Source: Mycobacterium scrofulaceum
GTDB lineage: Bacteria; Actinomycetota; Actinomycetes; Mycobacteriales; Mycobacteriaceae
DNA length: 64,000 nucleotides
NCBI RefSeq assembly: GCF_001667885.1
Contig: NZ_LZJW01000171.1
Span: 109,391-173,390 of the forward strand
Direction of reading: 5' to 3'
Below, piece after piece: positions 26,301 through 35,207 of this stretch. Made by a program: the position numbers and the translations under genes. The notes below the pieces were generated by a model. It ran no database searches. It saw nothing but the letters and a program-made list of their open reading frames with translations, and was not told the DNA's origin. Positions within the stretch are counted from its first letter, which is position 1. Each line of letters begins with the position of its first letter.

Positions 26301-27230
26301 ATGGTTGCCGCGCAGAAACGGAAGTGGACCGAGTCGGACATACCCGACCAGACTGGGCGACTCGCCATTGTCACCGGCGCGAACACGGGGCTCGGCTACG
26401 ACACTGCACGTGCGCTCGCCGAACATGGCGCCTCGGTAATTCTCGCAGTACGCGATGTCGACAAGGGAGAGGTCGCCCGCAAGCGCATTCTCGAAGCAGC
26501 GCCGGACGCCGACCTGAGCGTCCAAGCCCTCGATCTGAGCTCGTTGCAGTCGGTGCGTGCCGCTGCCCGAACGTTGAGGAACGAGCACCCCCGCATCGAC
26601 TTGCTCATCAACAATGCCGCCGTGGCGTTCCCGCCCAAGACGACGACACCTGACGGGTTCGAGTTGCAGTTCGCCACAAACCACCTTGGCCACTTTGCGC
26701 TGACGGGACTGCTGCTCGAGAACATGCTCGGCGTCGACGGGGCTCGAGTGGTGGTGGTGGCAAGTTTGGACCACAAGCTCGGCGGTGCCATCCATTTCGA
26801 CGATCTCCAGTGGGAGCGCCGGTACAGCAGTGCGCTGGCCTACGCGCAGTCGAAGCTGGCGAACCTGATGTTCTGCTACGCATTTCATCGTCGGCTGGTC
26901 AAGTCGGGCGCGCCACTCATTACGGTGACTGCCCACCCCGGCTATACAAAGTCCGATCTCTTCCGCAACATGTGGAAACCGGTCCAGGCGATGATGAAGT
27001 TTTCAGACCTTTTCATCGGCCAGGATCCAGCGAAGGGCGCACTGCCACAGCTGTACGCCGCGACGATGCCTGATGTACAGGGTGGCCAGTACTGGGGACC
27101 GGACGGATTCCTGGAGATGGCGGGCTACCCGACGCTCGTCCGTTCCAGCAAGAAGTCCTACGAGCAACGGGTGCAGGAACGGTTGTGGACGGTGTCCGAG
27201 GAGTTGACTGGTGTCACGTATCCGGTCTGA
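26301..27230 (+). CDS. Short-chain dehydrogenase, retinol-dehydrogenase-like
   Basis: A 309-residue SDR. The nucleotide-binding motif is TGANTGLGYDTA, the N-A-A motif is INNAAVAF and the active site is YAQSK; serine is in VVASLDHK. The length and ATNHLGHFALT segment fit the extended retinol dehydrogenase-like group. ATG 26301 gives the normal N-terminus; an upstream ATG at 26136 adds 55 residues without family features. It overlaps the following esterase by 20 bases, indicating a shared transcript. Confidence 0.85.
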   Translation: MVAAQKRKWTESDIPDQTGRLAIVTGANTGLGYDTARALAEHGASVILAVRDVDKGEVARKRILEAAPDADLSVQALDLSSLQSVRAAARTLRNEHPRIDLLINNAAVAFPPKTTTPDGFELQFATNHLGHFALTGLLLENMLGVDGARVVVVASLDHKLGGAIHFDDLQWERRYSSALAYAQSKLANLMFCYAFHRRLVKSGAPLITVTAHPGYTKSDLFRNMWKPVQAMMKFSDLFIGQDPAKGALPQLYAATMPDVQGGQYWGPDGFLEMAGYPTLVRSSKKSYEQRVQERLWTVSEELTGVTYPV

Positions 27231-28110
27231 CCGCTATCACCCCGACTTGAGGAGTATCGCGCGGGTGCTTCCCCGGTCGCCGTTCAACAAAGTGACGCTG
27301 CAGGTGATGCGCAACCTGACCCGATTCGCCCCGTCCGCGCGGGAGGGTGTCGAGGTCCTCACCATCACACGAAGCGCAGGGGTCAGGCTCTACCGGCCCA
27401 AGCGTGAGTGCACGCACGGGGACGCACTGCTGTGGATCCACGGCGGCGGATACGTCATCGGAACGGCCGCACAGGACGACAAGCTGTGCCGACGATTCGT
27501 TGGCCGTATGGGCGTTCCGGTCGCGTCAGTCGACTACCGGCTTGCTCCAAAAGATCCCTACCCAGCCGCGCTGGAAGACTGCTACTCCGCGCTGACGTGG
27601 TTGACGCGGCTGCCCGGCGTGAACCCCGGCCGGGTCGCGATCGGCGGCGCCAGTGCGGGTGGCGGTCTGGCAGCTGCGCTGGCACTGCTGGCGCGCGATC
27701 GCGGCGAAGTGACACCGTTGTTCCAGCTGCTGGTCTATCCCATGGTCGACGATCGCCCGTCAAGTCGCCCGGGCCTTAAGAGTCCGCACTACCGGATGTG
27801 GAGCGAAAAGAGCGATCGGCTGGGGTGGCATGCGTACCTCAAGGGCGCTGATCGCCAGTCTGCGGTGCCGGCGCGGCGCGACGACCTGTCCAATCTTGCT
27901 CCCGCGTGGATTGGCGTGGGAACGGTGGATCCGCTCTACGCCCAGGACGTGGAATACGCGCATAGGCTGCGCGCCGCGGGCGTGAGCTGTGAGCTCGACG
28001 TCGTCGAAGGAGCCTTCCACGGATTCGACATCATCGCCTCCAAAACCCCAGTGGCGCAAAGCTTTTTCGCCCGGCAATGCGCGGCGCTCGAAAAGGCGTT
28101 CGCTAGCTGA
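27211..28110 (+). CDS. Alpha/beta hydrolase, hormone-sensitive-lipase family esterase
   Basis: A 299-residue esterase with the oxyanion motif HGGGY, nucleophile motif GASAGGG, and plausible Asp (GTVDPLY) and His (AFHGFD) triad partners. This is the HSL/Lip group abundant in mycobacteria. GTG 27211 lies inside the SDR 3' end. Together with the SDR and the P450 it suggests breakdown or modification of an ester or lipid-like compound under TetR control. Confidence 0.88.
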   Translation: MSRIRSDRYHPDLRSIARVLPRSPFNKVTLQVMRNLTRFAPSAREGVEVLTITRSAGVRLYRPKRECTHGDALLWIHGGGYVIGTAAQDDKLCRRFVGRMGVPVASVDYRLAPKDPYPAALEDCYSALTWLTRLPGVNPGRVAIGGASAGGGLAAALALLARDRGEVTPLFQLLVYPMVDDRPSSRPGLKSPHYRMWSEKSDRLGWHAYLKGADRQSAVPARRDDLSNLAPAWIGVGTVDPLYAQDVEYAHRLRAAGVSCELDVVEGAFHGFDIIASKTPVAQSFFARQCAALEKAFAS

Positions 28111-28170
28111 GGATTCGGCATCCTCAACTAGCACAGAATCGGTGCGCCGTGGAGTGGCTGCAGCCCGGAT

Positions 28171-29478
28171 TCACTTGCTAGTTGCCGCTTTTAACGTTAA
28201 CGGCAAGAGGGTAGGCCCGCGTAGTGAGCTGTTGGTCGACCACCTCGGCGCAGCGGTCGGAGTGATCTGAGAGACCCGGTTGGTGAGTTCCCTCAGCACG
28301 GCGTGTGCCTCGAGTCGGGCCAACGGCGCGCCGAGACACATGTGGGCGCCGTAGCCGAATGCGACGTGCATTCGCGGATTGCGGTCGACTCGGTAGGTGT
28401 CCGGGTCGTCGAAAACGAGGGGATCACGGTTGGCGGCGCCGAAGGACAACAGGACGCGTGAACCCTCCGGAATCGTCACCGACCCGACCCGGTAGTCCGC
28501 CCGGGTGTACCGGTAGAGGTTTTGGATGGGTGTGGTGAACCGCAGCTGCTCTTCGACCGCCATGGGAATCAGCTCAGGTTCGGCTCGGAGTCTGTCGAAC
28601 AGGGCCGGATCATTGGCGAAGGTGTCGAGCATGCCGCCGAGAAGGTTTGTGGTGGTCTCGTTTCCGGCAATGAGCAACAGGATCGCGATGAGAAACAGCT
28701 GGTCGTCGGTCAACGACCCCTCGGTGCTGTGTTCGATCAACCGACCCAGCACGGTGTCGGAGTCTTTGAGGTGTCCCGTGGCGAGCTGCTGTAGGAAATA
28801 GCGCCGCAGCGCGATGGCGCCGCCCAATGATTTCGCAACCTTCAGCATTCCCTTTGGCGTGGGAACGAAGTCGATCACCTGCACACTGCGTTCGGACCAG
28901 CGACGAAAATCGGTGATGTCGCTGTCGGGGACGCCGAGTATGGCGGCGATGACCCGCAATGGCATGGGGATCGTCAGCAGCTGCACCGCGTCGCCGCCCG
29001 GATTGGCGATCATCGTGTCGACGAGTTCGACGGCAAGCTTGTCGACGATGCTGTGCCAGCTGTCGAGGGCGCGCTTGGTGAACGCCGGCTGGACCTGTTT
29101 GCGTAATCTGCTGTGTTGCTCACCGTCGGTGACGACGACCAGATCAGCGGCTATCCGCATTCGCGTCACACCCTGGCTGCTGGTGACGTAGTCGGTGTCG
29201 CGTAAGGCGGCGCGCACGTCCTCGAGGCGATGCAGGATCCACGTAGCGCGGCGAGGGTTGTAATGCACCCGTCCACCGTCGTGCAGGGCCCGATAGGCAT
29301 CGTGAGGCTGCGCGGCAGTTGCCGGGTCGAGCGGGTCGTAATCGGTGTTGACGGCTCCGGTCCAACCTCGAACGCCCCGCCTGCGGGTGCGAACGGCCCC
29401 GGCGACGTTCATCCGGATGGCGCTGGCCAGCGGGTCGGCTAGCGCCGCCGCATTTCGCGCCCTGGCAGCGATACTCAC
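28171..29478 (-). CDS. Cytochrome P450
   Basis: A 435-residue soluble bacterial P450. The I-helix oxygen-binding motif is AGNETT, the K-helix ExxR is EQLR, and the haem-ligand loop is FGYGAHMCLG with the proximal cysteine. It begins with GTG at 29478 just inside a palindrome that may be its operator. It is convergent with the esterase. No ferredoxin gene is adjacent. The CYP subfamily cannot be assigned safely. Confidence 0.93.
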   Translation of the reverse strand: MSIAARARNAAALADPLASAIRMNVAGAVRTRRRGVRGWTGAVNTDYDPLDPATAAQPHDAYRALHDGGRVHYNPRRATWILHRLEDVRAALRDTDYVTSSQGVTRMRIAADLVVVTDGEQHSRLRKQVQPAFTKRALDSWHSIVDKLAVELVDTMIANPGGDAVQLLTIPMPLRVIAAILGVPDSDITDFRRWSERSVQVIDFVPTPKGMLKVAKSLGGAIALRRYFLQQLATGHLKDSDTVLGRLIEHSTEGSLTDDQLFLIAILLLIAGNETTTNLLGGMLDTFANDPALFDRLRAEPELIPMAVEEQLRFTTPIQNLYRYTRADYRVGSVTIPEGSRVLLSFGAANRDPLVFDDPDTYRVDRNPRMHVAFGYGAHMCLGAPLARLEAHAVLRELTNRVSQITPTAAPRWSTNSSLRGPTLLPLTLKAATSK

Positions 29479-30061
29479 GAGTAAGCAACCAATCTGCTTA
29501 CGCCGGCACGGAACTGACGGTTCGCCGCTAGTTGTCGAGTCATCGGTGAGTAAGCCGAGAACGGGTCTTCACCGCCTCAGGTTCTCGGGGTGTCGGGGCG
29601 AAATCAATACGCGGAGGCAAAGATGCGAACGTAGCGCTGCGCCGAGCGGCCTCGTTTTTCGCAGTGGGGGACGCTGACCATTGCTTACCGATGCGATTGA
29701 CGGTCACCTTTTCTCATCGCGACAATTCCGTGCGAGTGCTTTCGGCCGCATACCCGTGGCAGTCATCACGAGTAGCGGCACAGGTGATGAGGTCGCGGGC
29801 TATCGGGGTTTCAACCGCCGACGCGATAATGCTGGAGGCTACGGTGGCTGGCTGATCGCCGCGGCTCACGCCACCGCATCAGACGATTTGGGCGCTATCT
29901 CTGTCAACGTGAGGAGCCAGTGCACCGTTTTCTCAAAGCAATGGCTGGTCGTCGGGCGTCACCGCTCCGTTTCACCCGACCCGCTCGAAAGTCGTCGGAG
30001 ATTTCGCCCGCCGCGTGGATGATGGCAACTGTGGGGACAAAGCCGTGCACGGCGTCGATGG
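29479..30061. other. Intergenic region upstream of the P450
   Basis: About 580 bases with no convincing gene. It contains a 7+7 inverted repeat GTAAGCA/TGCTTAC (29481-29501) abutting the P450 start, and a second GAGTAAGC half-site near 29549. The remaining open frames, such as 29681-30022, have no recognisable protein pattern. It probably carries promoters for the P450 and the small gene to the right. Confidence 0.5.
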
Positions 30062-30259
30062 GTGAGCGTGCCCCTTAAGCGCGTCGACGAACTCAAGCCC
30101 GGCGACCGGATCCGCATGAAGATCGGGCACGCCACCGTCGTCGCCACCGAACCCCTTGACGACGGCCAGACTCTGCTCACGTTCCTCTACGGGACGAAGA
30201 GGCCCGCCGACAACTCCGTCACCGTGGACGTCCTCGACGATGACGAGTGGGGTTGGTAG
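30062..30259 (+). CDS. Small hypothetical protein
   Basis: A 65-residue protein with an all-beta pattern (VDELKPGDRIRMKIG, VVATEPLDDGQTLLTFLYG) and an acidic C-terminus ending DDDEWGW. GTG starts at 30062 and 30068 are both possible. Codon use is typical of the genome. No family was recognised. It converges on the DUF4189 gene. Confidence 0.55.
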   Translation: MSVPLKRVDELKPGDRIRMKIGHATVVATEPLDDGQTLLTFLYGTKRPADNSVTVDVLDDDEWGW

Positions 30260-30269
30260 GACGAGGCGG

Positions 30270-30692
30270 CTACTGCGTGGCCACGAACGAGAAGTTCCCG
30301 GTGGAAATCAGATCCGGGTCGACGACGCAGCGCGTGCCATCGACGTTCGGCTGCCCCGATACCACCTTGGCCGCCGCCGCGGCGCCGGCCGCGTTGCGGG
30401 TGGGGCCCCAGCCCCCGACCAAGCCGTGACCGTTGTCCGAGAGGGCTACACAGCCACCCCGGCCTTCGGCGAGAACGCGGCAGTCGGTGGCGCCGTGCTT
30501 CTCGGCGCAATGACTGATCGCGTACGCCTCGACGTCGGCCAGACTGGCATGGTTACCGCCGACGGTGACGTCGACGGAGTGGGTGGAGTCCGACCCCGCG
30601 ATCACGATGAAGCCGCCCTGGGCTTGTGCGGGTGCGGCCAGTCCGACAGCGCAAACAGTAAGGATCACCGCGGGCGCAAGAGCCTTGAACAC
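30270..30692 (-). CDS. Secreted DUF4189-domain protein
   Basis: A 140-residue exported protein with a clear signal peptide (MFKALAPAVILTVCAVGL, cleavage after AQA) and a DUF4189 domain with a glycine/alanine-rich core and three cysteines (SHCAEKHG, DCRVLAEG, GGCVAL, plus RCVVD). Such small cysteine-containing secreted proteins are frequent in mycobacteria; function unknown. Confidence 0.8.
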   Translation of the reverse strand: MFKALAPAVILTVCAVGLAAPAQAQGGFIVIAGSDSTHSVDVTVGGNHASLADVEAYAISHCAEKHGATDCRVLAEGRGGCVALSDNGHGLVGGWGPTRNAAGAAAAAKVVSGQPNVDGTRCVVDPDLISTGNFSFVATQ

Positions 30693-30937
30693 ATGCTTCC
30701 TTTCACATCGTGTTCCGGCACGACCGGTGCCGTACTCCTACAGTGCTGGCTCGACCGCGCATGTGCGCCGTCATTAACAAGGCCTTGACACGGGCGTAGC
30801 AAATCTTCACAGTTCCCGGCCAGCGGCCGGAGCGGCCCGACGCGGGGCCAGCCGCCGACGGTTCCGCTGATGCTTTGCCATGGCGCCGCCCCGGCCGTAA
30901 ACGAGGAGAACGCCGGCGACACCCTGGCGGCCGAAGG

Positions 30938-31852
30938 ATGATGACTGTCATGGACGCTGAACTAGGACGCTGGCTGGCCGCCGGCGGTTACTTCGACTAC
31001 CTCGGCTTCGACATCTTCTACCGCGTGGAGGGCAGCGGGCCTGCGCTGCTACTGATCCACGGGTACCCCTTCAATTCCTTTGACTGGGGACAGATCTGGC
31101 CCACGCTGACACAGCGGTTCACGGTCATCGCACCGGACATGATCGGCATGGGCTTCTCCGAGAAACCCGTGGCCTACCAGTACTCGGTGATCGACCACGC
31201 CGACATGCACGAGGCTTTGCTGGCGCACCTCAACATCGGCAACGCGCACATCCTGGCGCACGACATCGGTGATTCCGTGGGCCAGGAGATGTTGGCTCGC
31301 CACGAGTTCGGTCAGCAAAGCCACGGCCGGATGGGCATCGACTCGATCACCTGGCTCAACGGCGGGATGTTCATCGAGGCCTACAAACCGCGAACGGCGC
31401 AAAAGCTGATGTCCGGCACCCCGCTCGGCGACGTCTTCAGCCACGTCCAGAACAGCCCGGTGTCCCGTCGCCTGCTGGAACCGACGCTGCGCGAGATGTT
31501 CGGCCCGAACACCAAGCCGACCCGGCACATGATGGAGGTGTTCAACCAGATCCTGGACTACAACGACGGCCGCCGCGTGCTGCACAAGGTCGGCCGGTTC
31601 ATCAACGACCGCTACACGCACCGCAACCGCTGGGTGCGTGCCATGCGGCAGACCGCGGTGCCGATGCGGTTGATCGACGGGCCGGTCGACCCCAACTCCG
31701 GGGCGCACATGGCGCGCCGCTACGCCGAGGTCATTCCCCAACCCGACGTGGTGATGCTCGCCGACGACATCGGGCACTGGCCACAGATCGAGGCGCCCGA
31801 TGCGGTGTTGACGCATTTCCTGGCCCACATCGACCGCGTCTCCGCCGGCTGA
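30938..31852 (+). CDS. Alpha/beta-fold hydrolase (epoxide hydrolase/dehalogenase-like)
   Basis: A 304-residue hydrolase. The oxyanion region is HGYPFNSFDW, and the nucleophile elbow reads AHDIGDS with aspartate rather than serine, as in epoxide hydrolases and haloalkane dehalogenases. The late histidine is in IGHWPQIEAPD. ATG 30938, 30941 and 30950 are all possible starts. Monocistronic with convergent MFS gene. Confidence 0.82.
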   Translation: MMTVMDAELGRWLAAGGYFDYLGFDIFYRVEGSGPALLLIHGYPFNSFDWGQIWPTLTQRFTVIAPDMIGMGFSEKPVAYQYSVIDHADMHEALLAHLNIGNAHILAHDIGDSVGQEMLARHEFGQQSHGRMGIDSITWLNGGMFIEAYKPRTAQKLMSGTPLGDVFSHVQNSPVSRRLLEPTLREMFGPNTKPTRHMMEVFNQILDYNDGRRVLHKVGRFINDRYTHRNRWVRAMRQTAVPMRLIDGPVDPNSGAHMARRYAEVIPQPDVVMLADDIGHWPQIEAPDAVLTHFLAHIDRVSAG

Positions 31853-31934
31853 ACAACTCGTCGTCCTGCCCGCTACGGCTCTGCCTTAAGGGGGCGCGCC
31901 AACCAAGGCGTGCTGAGTTGGTGCGGAAGCAAGT

Positions 31935-33179
31935 TCACGACGTGGATTGATGCTGAAGGCGGAGTTCCCGCACTGAGCGGCAGGTGAGCGGGGCGAGCGC
32001 CGCGCCGACGAAACCGACTCCCGCGTAAAGCGCGACGCTGGTGGGACCCAACCATGCCGCGGCGGGTCCGACGAGTAGCTGCCCGACAGGGACGCACGTG
32101 TACGACAGCAGATCGTTGTAAGCCGAAACGCGAGACAGCTCATGGCGGGGAACGTGCTGGTGCACGCAGGTGTCCCAGGTGATCGATGGTGCGGCAAATC
32201 CCAGCCCGGAAATAAATGCGGCGAGCAGAAACCAAGGAGTCGGCAGTCCTACCCCCAAGCCCAGAAGCCCGAACGAGCCCACGGCGGCAAGGAGCTGGCC
32301 CGCTGCCAGAAATCGTTGCGGGGCATGGCGATACAGCACCACGCCCACTACCAAGGCGCCGACGGCGCGGGTACTCAACGCGATACCCCACACGGACGCG
32401 TTGGCCCGCGCCATGGTGATTTCGGGACCCAGCATCTGCCATGTTCCGGTACCAATGAGGTTGATGACCGCGAACGAGACGGCGGTCGCCCAGAGCCATG
32501 GTGTTGACCGAAATGTGAGCCACCCCTGGCGGATCTCGGTCAAGACACCGTTTCCGGAACGGATGGCAGTGGTGCCCAGCCGGAGCCTGGCCAAGACCGC
32601 CGCGGCGGCCAGAAAGCTGACGGCGTCGACGGCAAGGGCGATCCCGCCGCCGCCCGCCGCGACGAGCACACCGGAAACGGCCGGCCCGAGTACCTTGGTG
32701 AGGTTCTTCACGGTGGCCAGTGTTGCGTTGGCACGCGGCAGCTGTGCGGGCTCGACCAGCTCGGGCACGATGCCTCGGAGCGCCGGTGAAGCCAACGCCT
32801 CCAGTGCGCCGTTGACGAACTGAAGGCACGCTAGCAGTGCCAACTGAAGGCACGCTAGCAGTGCCAATTGGTAATGGCCGGTCAACAAGACAGCGGCGAC
32901 GGCGCCTTGGGTCAGGCCTGCCCCCAGATTGGTTGCCACCAAGAGGGCACGCCGCGGCCGGCGATCACCCATGACACCGCCCACCATCAACAAGCTCAGA
33001 TGCGCCGTGACCTGAGCGGCCAGCACCACGCCGAGGTCGCTCAGACGATGCGATGTCTGCAGCACCGCGAGGCTCAGCGCGACAGGTGTCATCGCGCTAC
33101 CGGCTAACGAGATCGCCCTGCCCAACACGAAGCAGCCGAAGGGTGACCGGAATGCGTTTCGAGGCACCGAGAATGGCAT
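31935..33179 (-). CDS. MFS exporter
   Basis: A 414-residue major facilitator protein with ~11-12 hydrophobic segments and the loop 2-3 motif GVMGDRRPRRALL, typical of drug exporters of the MFS_3/enterobactin-exporter-like type. ATG 33179 gives the proper N-terminus. A 24-bp tandem duplication (32820-32867) repeats the eight residues QLALLACL inside a transmembrane segment, lengthening it. It is divergent from an ArsR-like regulator across a shared palindrome. Confidence 0.87.
   Translation of the reverse strand: MPFSVPRNAFRSPFGCFVLGRAISLAGSAMTPVALSLAVLQTSHRLSDLGVVLAAQVTAHLSLLMVGGVMGDRRPRRALLVATNLGAGLTQGAVAAVLLTGHYQLALLACLQLALLACLQFVNGALEALASPALRGIVPELVEPAQLPRANATLATVKNLTKVLGPAVSGVLVAAGGGGIALAVDAVSFLAAAAVLARLRLGTTAIRSGNGVLTEIRQGWLTFRSTPWLWATAVSFAVINLIGTGTWQMLGPEITMARANASVWGIALSTRAVGALVVGVVLYRHAPQRFLAAGQLLAAVGSFGLLGLGVGLPTPWFLLAAFISGLGFAAPSITWDTCVHQHVPRHELSRVSAYNDLLSYTCVPVGQLLVGPAAAWLGPTSVALYAGVGFVGAALAPLTCRSVRELRLQHQSTS
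32820..32867 (-). repeat. 24-bp tandem duplication inside the MFS gene
   Basis: The 24-mer beginning CTGAAGGCACGCTAGCAGTG occurs twice in direct succession (second copy with one terminal change). It encodes two copies of QLALLACL. It is in frame and may vary in copy number through slippage. Confidence 0.75.
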
Positions 33180-33214
33180 AGCCAGACAGCATGGCCAGCC
33201 GCGCAATACGCCGC

Positions 33215-33242
33215 TATCCTTGCGGCGACAGGCGCAAGGATA
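33215..33242. promoter_or_regulatory. Perfect 10-bp inverted repeat operator between MFS and regulator
   Basis: TATCCTTGCG (33215-33224) and CGCAAGGATA (33233-33242) are exact inverse complements with an 8-base spacer. The right arm includes the ribosome-binding site (AAGGA) and the first base of the regulator ATG; the left arm lies 36 bases from the MFS start. Binding here would repress both genes. Confidence 0.65.
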
Positions 33243-34240
33243 TGACACTTCTCAAGCTCAGCCCCAATGCACTGGCCCACTGCCGCTTCGCAATCTCGCC
33301 GCTGGCCGAGACCGTCGGTGTGCTGATCACCTTGCAGCGCCGATGCACCGACCCCGCCTTGGCCCGCTGGCACGCCCAACACCAGCCGGCCTACCGCCGC
33401 TGGCTGGGCGCCAGCCCGATCGCTGCCCAACTGGTGGCGCTGACCGCTTCGACCAAAAGACTCCCCGACATGATCGCGTTACCACCCGAGCGTGGCATCA
33501 ATACCCGCATCAGCGACGAACTCGCGGTGATGGCCACCTTCAGTGACGACGAAATCCGCGCCGGGGTGCGGGCCGCCGCGGGGGCTAGCTGGAAAACCCA
33601 CCCGCTCGACTGGCTCGATCAGGAAAACCTTGGAGCCCGCGCTGCGGCGGTGTTCGACCAGGGCTGGCAGCAATTCGTCAAGCGAGACTGGCCGCGGCGT
33701 CGTGCGGTCCTCGAGCGCGACATCATGTATCGCGCGGGGCTTCTGGCCGCTTACGGCTGGAAGCACACCGTCGAGACGATGAAGCAACGCTCGGTCTGGG
33801 TCGGCGACGACAGCATTCGCTTCAGCAATCAGCACTGGCCGGACCGCACGATCGACGAGGGACTGATCTTTGTGCCCCGCACCACAACCGGCGGCTGGTG
33901 GACTTGTGAACGACCACCGCGCTTCGCCCTGGTCTACTGCGCCCACGGTCCCCATGCCGAGCCGGCCGCCACTGACGCTCGAGCCACCGATGCCCTGTCG
34001 ACGCTGCTCGGTCCTGGCCGCTCTCGCGTAGCGCGCCAGCTGCAAACCCCGGCCACCAGCACCCAACTCGCACACACCCTGGGCCTATCCCTGGGCACGG
34101 TCAGCAGCCACCTCGCCGTATTGCGCGAGGCGGGAACGATCGTTGGAACGAGAGTCGGCCGCAGTGTCACCTACCGACTCACCGAACGAGGGCACCGATT
34201 ACTGAAAGTCCTCGGAGAAAATCCGCAAGCAGACGCATGA
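33242..34240 (+). CDS. ArsR-like winged-helix regulator with DUF5937-type N-terminal domain
   Basis: A 332-residue regulator. A long N-terminal region (1-240) of the DUF5937 type precedes a C-terminal ArsR winged helix (residues ~255-320: LGPGRSRVARQLQTPATSTQ, then LGLSLGTVSSHLAVLREAG and a wing RVGRSVTYRLT). The start at ATG 33242 overlaps its own candidate operator. Its divergent neighbour is an MFS exporter, so it most likely senses an exported compound. Confidence 0.82.
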   Translation: MTLLKLSPNALAHCRFAISPLAETVGVLITLQRRCTDPALARWHAQHQPAYRRWLGASPIAAQLVALTASTKRLPDMIALPPERGINTRISDELAVMATFSDDEIRAGVRAAAGASWKTHPLDWLDQENLGARAAAVFDQGWQQFVKRDWPRRRAVLERDIMYRAGLLAAYGWKHTVETMKQRSVWVGDDSIRFSNQHWPDRTIDEGLIFVPRTTTGGWWTCERPPRFALVYCAHGPHAEPAATDARATDALSTLLGPGRSRVARQLQTPATSTQLAHTLGLSLGTVSSHLAVLREAGTIVGTRVGRSVTYRLTERGHRLLKVLGENPQADA

Positions 34241-34246
34241 CCCGGG

Positions 34247-34405
34247 CTAGCCGTGATGGGGCGGTCGCTCGTCGCGGAGCCGGCCCTCGTCCGACGCCGC
34301 GCGCATCTGCTCCTCGTCACCGAACCGCTCCAAATCCTCGGGCGTGATGCGCGCCCGCGGGGGTTTCGGCGCGGCCGGTGGTCGGCGTGGGGGTTCGCTG
34401 GGCAC
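34247..34405 (-). CDS. Small hypothetical protein
   Basis: A possible 52-residue, proline- and arginine-rich N-terminus followed by an acidic helix (ITPEDLERFGDEEQMRAASD). GTG at 34405. It converges on the ArsR-like gene and lies 26 bases downstream of the DUF2510 gene on the same strand, so it could be its second cistron. No family recognised; coding status is moderate. Confidence 0.45.
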   Translation of the reverse strand: MPSEPPRRPPAAPKPPRARITPEDLERFGDEEQMRAASDEGRLRDERPPHHG

Positions 34406-34431
34406 GAGGCGATTATCCGCGCCCCGGCCTG

Positions 34432-35112
34432 CTACTGAAAAGCCGGAAGGATCGTGCCGGAGTCGCGGATCTCCCAGATGCTGGCTTTGGTGATGCCGTC
34501 GAAGTTGATCTTGCTCAGCGTCGCTCGGGAATACGTGAGGTCGATGGCGACGTGAGTCGCGGTGTTGCCGTACGGGTCGGTCATCGGGAAGGTCCCCTGC
34601 ACGTTCACCGCGGCCGCGTCGGGATAGGTCGCTCTGGCGTACCTGAGGATGTCGATGGTGTCCGTCCGGGCGCCGTCCTTGATCATCTGCTCGGTGTAGT
34701 TGTCCCGGATGGCGAATCGCGCGTCGACCACGTCGCCGTCCGGGCCGGGGCTGGTGGTGAAGGTGACCCCGTCGGGCTTCTTGGGACCGGCCGGTGTTGA
34801 CGGCGCGGCGGTGGTCGATTCCGGCGGTCCCGCCGTGGCCGAGTTGCCCGGAGGGGGCGATTGGCCGTCCTTCTTCGGGTCGAAAACCCAGCTCTTGCCG
34901 ACGATGACGAGGAGAACCAATGCGCCCAGCGCCGCCAGGGCCAGGGCCGCCTTTCCGGGGGTGTCCTTCTTCGGCGCTTCGGTGGAGAACGCCCACTCGG
35001 TGGTCCAGTTGGTGCCGTCGAAATACCGCTGCAGCCCGTGGCCTACCCCTGCGGGATCGGGGTACCAGCCCGGCGCCGATTTCGGCGGGGGCGGCGCCTG
35101 TTCAGATGGCAT
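34432..35112 (-). CDS. DUF2510 membrane protein
   Basis: A 226-residue protein. The N-terminal DUF2510 motif (GWYPDP ... YFDGTNWT) is cytoplasmic, then one transmembrane helix (ALALAALGALVLLVIVG), a Pro/Thr/Ser-rich linker and a ~120-residue extracytoplasmic domain ending SGTILPAFQ. This architecture is common in actinobacterial envelope proteins of unknown function. Confidence 0.78.
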   Translation of the reverse strand: MPSEQAPPPPKSAPGWYPDPAGVGHGLQRYFDGTNWTTEWAFSTEAPKKDTPGKAALALAALGALVLLVIVGKSWVFDPKKDGQSPPPGNSATAGPPESTTAAPSTPAGPKKPDGVTFTTSPGPDGDVVDARFAIRDNYTEQMIKDGARTDTIDILRYARATYPDAAAVNVQGTFPMTDPYGNTATHVAIDLTYSRATLSKINFDGITKASIWEIRDSGTILPAFQ

Positions 35113-35207
35113 CTATCCATTTTCGTCGCGGCGGAGACATCTCGGCTACCCGCAGTCCTGACCTTTGGAAACGGGTCCGTTTCCTAAGCTGTCATGCTCG
35201 CACGCTT

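Noticed and set aside
29681..30022. A 113-codon open frame between the P450 and the small gene at 30062
   Set aside because: No recognisable domain, poor start context and atypical composition; treated as non-coding.
25394..34250. An attachment-site duplication of the tRNA-Pro 3' end
   Set aside because: No second copy of the T-arm/acceptor sequence and no integrase gene were seen, so a mobile element is not called; only loss of synteny is noted.
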